Origin: Zarea fungicola
Taxonomy: Eukaryota > Ascomycota > Sordariomycetes > Hypocreales > Cordycipitaceae
Assembly: GCA_900169235.1 (NCBI GenBank)
Contig: FWCC01000298.1
Span: 1 to 64,000, forward strand
Length of the DNA: 64,000 nt
Direction of reading: 5' to 3'
Part shown: piece by piece, positions 56,847-64,000 of the stretch
Numbering within the stretch: position 1 is the first letter of the stretch
Layout of the letters: every line of letters starts with the position of its first letter
The notes under the pieces: model-generated
Databases searched by the model: none
Seen by the model: only the letters and a program-made list of their open reading frames with translations
What the model was told of the DNA's origin: nothing
Program-made: the position numbers and the translations under genes

Positions 56847-57400
56847 CTATTTGTTGATGTTGAAGATTCTGGATTTGGTGACGTGCGCATCGCCGCTGTG
56901 GCCATAGTCGCTCTCCTCGGCCGGATTATCGAAGTACTCAACAACCCACCAAGACAAGTCGGTGCCAGTAACACCACCGTCATGATTCACTATATTCGCA
57001 AGGAATTTTCCAACTATTAGCACACCTTTCAAAAACGGAAGAAGACGAAGAAGAAGAAGAAGAAGACATGCATTTTCATCTTCTTTTATTGCTTCGAGAG
57101 AGCATGATTTTTCTTATACGTACAAAGGTAGGTGTTGAAGCTGTAACAAAGCTTGTTCGGTGCCGTGAAGCACTGGTTTGCGGCATATGCGAGCCACTGC
57201 TCCTCGGTATAGCCAGCATGTGGTGCCTGATACTGCGCGTAATTGAGGCGGAACCACGCGTTAGTATAGGAGCCAGCACGGTAGTCGTACGGCGAGGAGA
57301 GGCTCAGTTCCTTAAAGTTGGATACGCCACCAGCGGCTTGGGGGGCAGCTTTGGCGGCGGTTCCGAGGAGGGATAACGTAGCAAGAGCGGAGAATTTCAT
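56847..57400 (-). CDS. Small secreted protein, unknown family
   Basis: A two-exon model (57400-57124 and 56989-56847) gives 139 aa. The N-terminus (MKFSALATLSLLGTAAKA, then APQAAGG) is a clear signal peptide. The mature part is rich in Tyr, Asn and Trp and has two Cys (NQCFTAPNKLC) that could form one disulfide. The 134-nt intron uses a GTACGT donor, a GCTAAT branch point and an ATATAG acceptor; a GAA/TTC repeat (57037-57067) lies inside it. Without splicing the frame would stop at 104 aa with a third Cys. A downstream acceptor at a closer AG is possible, so the exon border is uncertain. I do not recognise the family. A TATATATAAA element lies about 120 bp upstream and a T14A12 palindrome lies about 30 bp upstream. 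Confidence 0.6.
57037..57067. repeat. GAA/TTC simple repeat
   Basis: An AAGAAGAAG-type tract within the inferred intron of the small secreted protein gene; on the gene's strand it is a TTC-rich tract. Confidence 0.65.
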
Positions 57401-57428
57401 GATGCGACTCGTACTTCAATAGCCAATC

Positions 57429-57454
57429 TTTTTTTTTTTTTTAAAAAAAAAAAA
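57429..57454. repeat. Perfect poly(T)-poly(A) palindrome
   Basis: T14 followed directly by A12, in the leader/promoter of the secreted-protein gene; it mirrors the T12A14 element at 23521-23546. Confidence 0.7.
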
Positions 57455-57516
57455 GGGTGTACAGAGTCAGTGCTGCAGAAAGGAAGGCTGAGTGTGTCCA
57501 TCTTGGTCAGAGAGCT

Positions 57517-57527
57517 GTTTATATATA
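57517..57527 (-). promoter_or_regulatory. TATA-like element
   Basis: Minus strand reads TATATATAAA, about 120 bp upstream of the secreted-protein ATG at 57400. A reasonable position for a TATA box with a short leader. Confidence 0.45.
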
Positions 57528-58063
57528 GTCAGACTAGATTGAGAAGTCTTAAAAGTACGCTCAATTTTAACAATGATAATAATATACGACGTGAAAGAAA
57601 CGTGCTAAATTCTATGGAATGCAAAGAACAAAACAGAAACGGGCCTCCCCGCCACCGCAATAACTTCGCATGTCGTTTGAGCTTATTGTTTTGCCAATCC
57701 TGTAAGCTTTCGAAGCCTGATTGAACAAATATGTGACCGCCGAAGGGAACGAACGAGGTAGAGGAGCATGCAGGTGAGCCTCGGACATGTAAGCCGGATG
57801 CCACCTCAACCTCGGTATACTAATGCAATTCACTCAATATATGTAAATTAACTAGAGCTGTGCTTATGGGCATCATTCTCATTGTATTCTCTCTTAAATC
57901 TCCAAACTCCGTTTTTCTTTGTTAAGAATAAAGCGTATACTCGGCCGTAATAGAAATCTTCAAGTTCTTCCGTAATGGGTATCAACAGGTTAAAAAGAGA
58001 GGCAAAAGATGTCGCAGTGTAATGCTTTGTAGAAAAAAAAAAGGTACAGCTCTCGTTTTGCGC

Positions 58064-61000
58064 TCACTCCTCTCGTGCTACAAACTCAACTTCTTCCAAC
58101 GTCTCGTCCCAGCCACCTGTCTCCAGCAACCACTCTCGCGTCCTCTCCTTGACATTCTTAAGATCCTCACCCAGAGCGCTATTCCACTGCTCCTGTACAA
58201 GCCGGACTTTTTCCTTCAAGTCCTCTGTCAGCCGGCGGCCCTCTTCCGCGCGCATCTGTTGCGCCCGTGCTACTCTGACCTCGGCAGCAATGGGTGTGCC
58301 ATCGGCTTCCAGTAGCTGTGTTTCCAGCACGCGTCCCTTGCCGTTGACAACCGCCTCCTTGACCTCGTGCAGGAGACACAAGAGGTTCGTGTGGGACTCG
58401 ATGAACTGATAGGTGCTCTTTTCGGCATGGATGAGCAGGCTAAATAGGTACTGTAGCGGATAGTCGTGGTACGCGGGGTTCTCTTCGAACTCGGTCGGCG
58501 GTATCTGAATGCTGAACCCATGTAGACTCTGAGGAATGCTATCCACTAGACCGCGCAAGGGCGGTGCAATATCCCAAAAGGCAGACAGCTGCAGGGCCAC
58601 GCCGCGCTGGACAGCCGAGTCAACGACAGCGCGGAACTCGCGCGCTCGGTTGAGTACCTCGTTCGCGTACGCATTATCACGATTCGATGCGTCCCCAGCG
58701 AAAAACTCTTCAGCAGACTTGAGCTTCTCGATGTTGCCGGATAGTCGATATGGCGTGAGAACGACGTCGCGGTATCGTGCATTTCGGTCCGTCAAGAGGT
58801 CATAAATGGTTCGATGTAGAAATTCCCTCGTCTCGAAAATCCACTTCAGAAGTGTCAGCTTCTCCAGAAGCTCCGGCCGATCATCTCCTTCTTCCTGTGG
58901 CATGTCTGCATCGTTTTGGCCACTCTCGAACAATTGCTTTGCTAGGCCATCAAACAAGTCCGTCGCTTTGGCAATACGCCCAGTCAACAGCTCGTTGAGT
59001 GGTACAATGACCTCGTTTTGGAAGTGCTCATACTCTTTCTTCTCCAGTTCTTTGGTCCTGTCTCTTTCCTGAGCTTCAGAATCAGACTCGATGGCAGCAG
59101 CATCTGCATATCCAATGTTGCCAGCACCAATCTCCTTTTGCAAGTTTTCTCTCAGCGCTTTCCGCCGTTCCGTGGTGGCCTTGGAAAAGTTTTCTCGTCT
59201 TTCGGAGCTTGCCACGGTATATTTTTCCTTTGTTGTATCTATTTCGCCCAATTCACCTAACCCTCGAACAGCTGTTCGTGTTTCAGTAAGTTCAGGGTGA
59301 TTGTTATTCACTGCTGGGTGGTGGCGTGGATATGGAGGCGGCATAGTAACCAAACGAGATACATCGAGACCTTCTGTCTTCGTGGCGGGGGACGAGCTTG
59401 ATCCAATGGATGTATCTGAAAATCTTTGCGGTTGTGGGGTCCAGCTTAATTCATCCTGATCGTGCAAACCGGTCTTCTCAGGCGGGTAATCAGACGATGA
59501 TCCTTCACCAGCTCCTGAATAGTCGGCGCCTTCATCAAGCCACTGATCTTTCGGAACTCCCATGTATTTGGATTCCCTCTTTGACCTTTCCCAAACTCGC
59601 GCTGGGTCTCCTTGTGAATCTGTCTCCCACCACCGGCTCGGCGGTCTGCCACGAGAGCTATTTTCATGATTATCACTAACACTCATGCTCAGAATGGGCG
59701 AGAGAGACGGCATGTAGTTTGTGCCACCATAATTTGGATTCGCGGAGGAACCTGCTGTTGGTGAGTTAGCCAATTTACCAGATGTCGGTGCTGAGTTTGG
59801 CAAGCCATCGCTGGCTGAACTCATCCCGCTTGAGTCGAGCTGTGACCGACTGGGGCCTGCTGAGCTGGGTGTCCAGCCTTCCTGAGACGTCGCGGACTCT
59901 CGTCGAGAGTTTGCCATGGGACGAAACAAGTCTCGAGTCAGATCAAAGATCTCTGATCCCATGGCTCCAATGGCAGCAGTATAACGTTCACGTCTGATTC
60001 TTGACTCGCTGACAATGAAGTCGGCAAACAGCCGGACACGATCGGCGTCTGAAGCCGCCGCTGCTTCCTGCGATGCAAAAGCTTTAAACCGATCAACGGT
60101 ACTTGCAGCAAACTGGTCAGCTGTCTGAAATGTTACGATATGCTTGGAGGCAGTAGTCTCTGACGAAGGCGGTGGCCTGGAGGAGTCCCGAGGCTGGGAG
60201 CCGGATCTCCTATTTGGCGGGGGCGTTGGCAATGCCTTTGGTGCTATTGGCAGACCCGGTGAAACACCATGTTTATTTTGGTAAGGTGAAAATGGAGGTG
60301 TAGCTGTTTCGAATCCAGGAAGTTGAGCAGAACTGGGCCCGCGTGGCGTAGAGTTGCGAGAATCGGGAAGAGTGGAAGAATCGCCTGACCGAGGAGTTTC
60401 TGATGGTCGACCAGCGCTGCGTGGGGTGGATTTGGTAATGGTAAGACGCCTGCTGAGCCCAGTAGAGGGGCCTGGTACGACGATGTCGGATATACTACTT
60501 TGGTGGGCAACTGCGTCAATAGATCCATGGGATGTATGTCGGCTCTCTGTTCGACGCTGAAGAATTGTCTTATCGTGCCGAACTGCCCCGGCTCGACTAA
60601 GGCTCCCCGTGCTGGAGGCTGAGCCAAGGGCTTCTGGTACTTTACTGGAGCTTCTGGCGACATCTGTATCAATGGCAAGCCCAGGTGATCTCCGCGGGGT
60701 AGACTGCGCTGGTGTGGGTTGCGCAGACGTCGGCTGGGCATCAGTGTCAACCCAATCGGCGGGTGTTGGCGGCACTGGACCGAGTGAAGTTATACCACTG
60801 GGCGGCGGTCGGCGAGTTGGGGGGGAGATGATGGGCACCACATTTCGATCCACACTCTGGACGCTTTGAGAACGAGACCCTGATGGAGGTGGCCCGGGAG
60901 GGGGAGGTGGCAGCGGCATGCCTGGCTCCCATCTCGTTTGTGACGCAGAACGCGAGCGGCTCGACGTTGGGGTATCGATGGCGCCTGTTGAGGCAGCTCT

Positions 61001-61713
61001 GCGAGCGGCAGGGGGCATTCCGTCTGGAGAAGGACCGACTATTGGGCGGTGTGGCTCTGGAGCATGAAAAGAGAGGGGTCCCATACTTCGTCGAGCATTG
61101 GCCATATGATGTGTCTCTGGTGGACTTGTCGGCTGCTCAGGTTCCTTTCTTCGTCCCAGCGAGGGTAACCCAAATCGACGTTCACGAGAGCCTCCGCGGC
61201 CGCCAGTGCCTGGTGGCGGGGGAAAAGAAGGGTTCGCAGGAGGCTCGGGGGACGGCCGATGCATAGTCAAGACCGATGTGATCCTAGGCGACGGCGTAGA
61301 TACTGGCGCGAAGTTGTGCTCAAAGGCAGCACTAACAGGCCGCTGCTGTCGACTCCTGGGGGGGCTATACGGAGGTGGAGGCGGTGCCGGGGCTGTAAAC
61401 GAGTTCAACAGGAAATTCCGGGGCATAAAATGAGATGGATATTGAAAGAGGACTGACCTTGTGCCTCGACGGCATATTGAAGGTGTCTCTCTGGCATTGG
61501 CGGCGGCGGCGCACCAGACGGCACCCACTCTTGGGGATTGTATGGCAGGATCGCACTCTGGGGAGTGTGTGAGGACTGAAGAAGTGAAGAGGCCATAGAA
61601 ATGGCAGAAATAGGTGTGCCCAGCTGCTGCCCGCCGAGAGAACCCAGAGCAGAGGTGGTCAATGGGTTGAGGCCCTGTCGGAGGCGGGCAGGGTCGCGGG
61701 GAGAGGAGGCCAT
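58064..61713 (-). CDS. Large proline-rich protein with conserved helical C-terminal domain, unknown family
   Basis: Two exons (61713-61458 and 61392-58064) give 1,194 aa; the 65-nt intron runs GTCAGT...TTTACAG. The join gives YAVEAQ then APAPPPPPYSPPRSR, in phase. The first about 800 residues are disordered with Pro-rich SH3/WW-ligand-like runs (PPPPPYSPP, MPLPPPPPGPPPSG) and many SP/TP sites. A coiled coil begins near the sequence TTKEKYTVASSERRENFSK (about residue 815), and the last about 350 residues form a dense helical domain (such as LLEKLTLLKWIFETREFLHR and YPLQYLFSLLIHAEKSTYQF). I cannot name it. The Pro-rich N-terminus plus helical C-terminus suggests an adaptor in actin, endocytosis or signalling; that is inference. 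Confidence 0.78.
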
Positions 61714-64000
61714 ATTGGACGGGCTGGGACCCTGTCGCGAGGAGCCGCAGCCGCCCCGTGGTAAAAGGAAATGGGCCGACTTTTTCTTGCCAACTGCGGC
61801 CTAGGATCTAGTTCCAAAGATAGAAACCACTGCCAATTGCGACAAGGTCAAAGTCAAAGAGGAAAAAAATGCGCCGGCGGCAGGGCAGGACAATGGATGC
61901 GGGCGAGGGCGTCTGGAAGTGTGGACGCTTTGCTGAGTGGTGCAGCCCAGGCTCACACAGCAGCCACTCACAGGGACAGGTTTGGGGGCGCGCCCACGCA
62001 AGGCTTGCAGGTTTTAGTTTTGCTCTGTCGCTATTTTTGTACCAAATCCATTTGCGCGATCTTGTGGACTCTTGGCTCCAGGTAGATGCGTCTTGTCCCC
62101 TGGCCTACACGCAGGAAGCGGCGTCTGCACTTGTTATCAACTCAGGTGAGGGGTTGAAACCATGCGCAGGCTTGTGAGCTGAAGCGGCCAGGTTGTTACG
62201 GCACTTTACAGCAGTGCCGAGTAAAAAAAAAAAAAAAAAAAGGCAACTATTAGCATGCAAAAAGACGGCGGTGGGGGTTTCAGGACGACAGTTACCAGCA
62301 GAGCATGACTTTTGAGAAATGTCTGGGGTTTGTTGTGGTGCTGCTCGCACACCCCTGTCTGGGGTCTGAAGTAGACGGTGACCTGAAGCAAGCCTTGCAG
62401 AAACGTTAGCTTGAAGATGGGCTGCAGCTGATGGGGCCAATGCGGCGCTGCAACACTAACAAATGTCGGGATACTTTGGTTAGCTTGAATATGTCGATAT
62501 TGGATTTGTCCATCAGGATCCCGGCATGAGGCTGGGAGATGGCGCCTTTGCGTCTCAGTTATTCGATGTTGGGCCAGTTTACAATTGCCTCTTTACATCA
62601 CTTATTAGATGGCCCATGGTATTATTAAAAAGCTACCCTCCGCTGCTCCTTGCCGTGGCCCATTCTCTCTCACTCCCCGCAAGCGACGAGCTCAACCCGC
62701 AGGGTGTTTGTTCCAGCTGCAAGAAGTAAGAGGAATGCCAAAAAGATAAACAATTCAGAGGAACACAAGCGCAACACAGTCTCTGTTTTCGACCAGGCCC
62801 GGCAGTGTGGTTGGACGGGACGGCCAGAAACTAGCGTTGAGCCTAGATGGGCAAGGTATGGCAAAGCGAGACCCGCCTGTCGCACACTGGCCAAATCAAC
62901 ACGGCTACGTGTTGTGGGATTTCAATCTTGTAGGTTGTATTGGGAGTGTGTGCATGTATGTATGAGTCCTCTGTTCTTCTTGCTTTATACCCGGTATCAT
63001 GAAGAAGCCTATGTGGCTGGCCTCACCAAGACAACATCCCACGGAACGGATGACCATCATTAACCATACCCCAACGTGTTACAATCGACTAGTGAGATAG
63101 AGGCCCTGCTCGACTAGCCTATGGTGATTAAAATAAAAGCGTGGCGTTTTGAAAACCTGGTCTAGTCGGCCGTGATTGGCTACTAATGCGGACCACCTGT
63201 GTTGTAGCGTGATTGCCCGGCGCTTAAATTTTGTCAGAAGCCAGGCCAGACTGCTGCTACTCATGCTCCAGTCTCCGTCTTCGCAGGTGAGAAGTAACGA
63301 GTCCTTTCTACACTTAGTGGCCGATAGGTGACTACGTGCGGGGGCCGTTCTGGTTCCGAGAGCTGTTTATAAATAGAAACCTGGAGACAGTTTGTGTTCT
63401 CTCCACTCGCAACCAAGATGAACAAGGAGTGCAGTGAGGCTATTCATACAACTAACTGCCAGTCACAACTTGTGCAGCGCAATCACTTCGCAGCCCGTGT
63501 ACGGGGCAAGCTGGTATAAGCAGAGTATGAGCATGAGCAATGTGGACTTGGCGCTCCGTACTAGACAAGTTTGACGGCATATCTCTCATGCACTGCTTTA
63601 ATGTAATCTGACGACCTTGCCTTCCGTGCACGCGGAGGCGTTGCGCAATGGACGCAAAGTCCATAAAGGTAAGTCTCATTTTCACCTGTGTGGTTGTGAG
63701 TTGGCGCGTCAAGACCGATGCGGCGTTGCTACTCAATTGGCACATGTCAAGGACCAAGGCAAAATAATACACATATAATAATAATAAATAAACGCCAACA
63801 TTCTCATCTTCGTTGACAGGCCCTCAATAGTTCTTCTCGCCAACATCATCACTAGACTTGGTGTCGAGCTTAGAAAGGCTCATCACATGCAATCTTGTTC
63901 GCCCAGAAGCCTCTAGCTGCCTCTTACCCGGCATTCTCACGCATATTCCTGAGCGTCACAATAGCCTGCGTGCTCTGAAGTCTAGTATGAGGCTTTCATG
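61714..64000. other. Right flank, 2.3 kb, no recognisable gene
   Basis: Upstream of the proline-rich gene. It contains an 18-A run near 62223. Short frames only, none with a domain signature. No tRNA or transposon recognised. The next gene is likely beyond the window. Confidence 0.5.

Larger units (their letters stand above)
57401..58063. other. Intergenic: promoter of the secreted-protein gene and 3' flank of the proline-rich gene
   Basis: About 660 bp holding a poly(T)-poly(A) palindrome and a TATA-like element (see separate entries). No gene recognised. Confidence 0.5.

Noticed and set aside
1..64000. CRISPR arrays, bacterial operons or an intact transposable element
   Set aside because: No regularly spaced direct repeats, terminal repeats with a transposase, or reverse transcriptase motifs were found; the genes are spliced and eukaryotic.

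Overview
The window is nuclear DNA of a filamentous ascomycete, most likely a Sordariomycete (Hypocreales-like). The evidence is short introns (about 48-130 nt) with CTRAY branch points, exon layouts such as MREI / VHLQTGQC in beta-tubulin, and gene content: DASH Duo1, RNase H2B, Mcm10, a TamA/Dal81-like factor, long fungal tyrosinase, Gcn20, Hal2 and Fmc1. The order assignment is inference from general resemblance. I rebuilt 19 protein-coding genes by joining reading frames across splice sites. No rRNA, convincing tRNA, CRISPR array or intact transposon was seen.

Layout. 0.9-11.3 kb is dense and rich in cell-cycle and nucleic-acid genes: a SurE + tubulin-tyrosine-ligase fusion (PBY1-like, -), a disordered SP/TP-rich protein (-), DUO1 (+), RNase H2 subunit B (-) and MCM10 (+). 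The two divergent promoters here carry ACGCGT (MCB-type) boxes. 12.0-14.1 kb holds an eight-exon tyrosinase, followed by 3.6 kb without recognisable genes. 17.8-24.4 kb has a zinc-cluster regulator whose zinc finger lacks the usual basic residues, a membrane-anchored spermidine-synthase-like protein, and an FMN-binding split-barrel protein. 27.3-33.2 kb is a roughly 1,900-residue seven-helix membrane protein with a huge disordered tail and Leu-Trp repeats, broken by a frameshift. 34.6-38.6 kb encodes a 1,263-residue disordered protein. 38.6-47.3 kb is almost empty apart from one cupin gene. 47.3-56.5 kb is a housekeeping block: GCN20, beta-tubulin, mitochondrial uL6m, HAL2 and FMC1. A small secreted protein and a 1,194-residue proline-rich protein follow. 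The last 2.3 kb holds nothing recognisable.

How the genes relate. RNase H2B and Mcm10 both act at replication forks and share a 554-bp divergent promoter. Duo1 and the SP/TP-rich protein share another. Gcn20 (amino-acid starvation), the TamA/Dal81-like factor (nitrogen) and Hal2 (sulfate assimilation) touch nutrient metabolism but are not physically clustered.

Sequence quality matters for reading this window. There are three N gaps: 17090-17116 beside a 17-C run, 46587-46687, and a two-base NN inside beta-tubulin that hides about 11 codons. There is also a probable frameshift near 31.83 kb. Exon borders were inferred by eye and need RNA support. The points I would check first are the Tyr at beta-tubulin codon 167, the seven-helix/Leu-Trp-repeat protein, the Hal2 membrane-anchored start, and the cell-cycle promoters.
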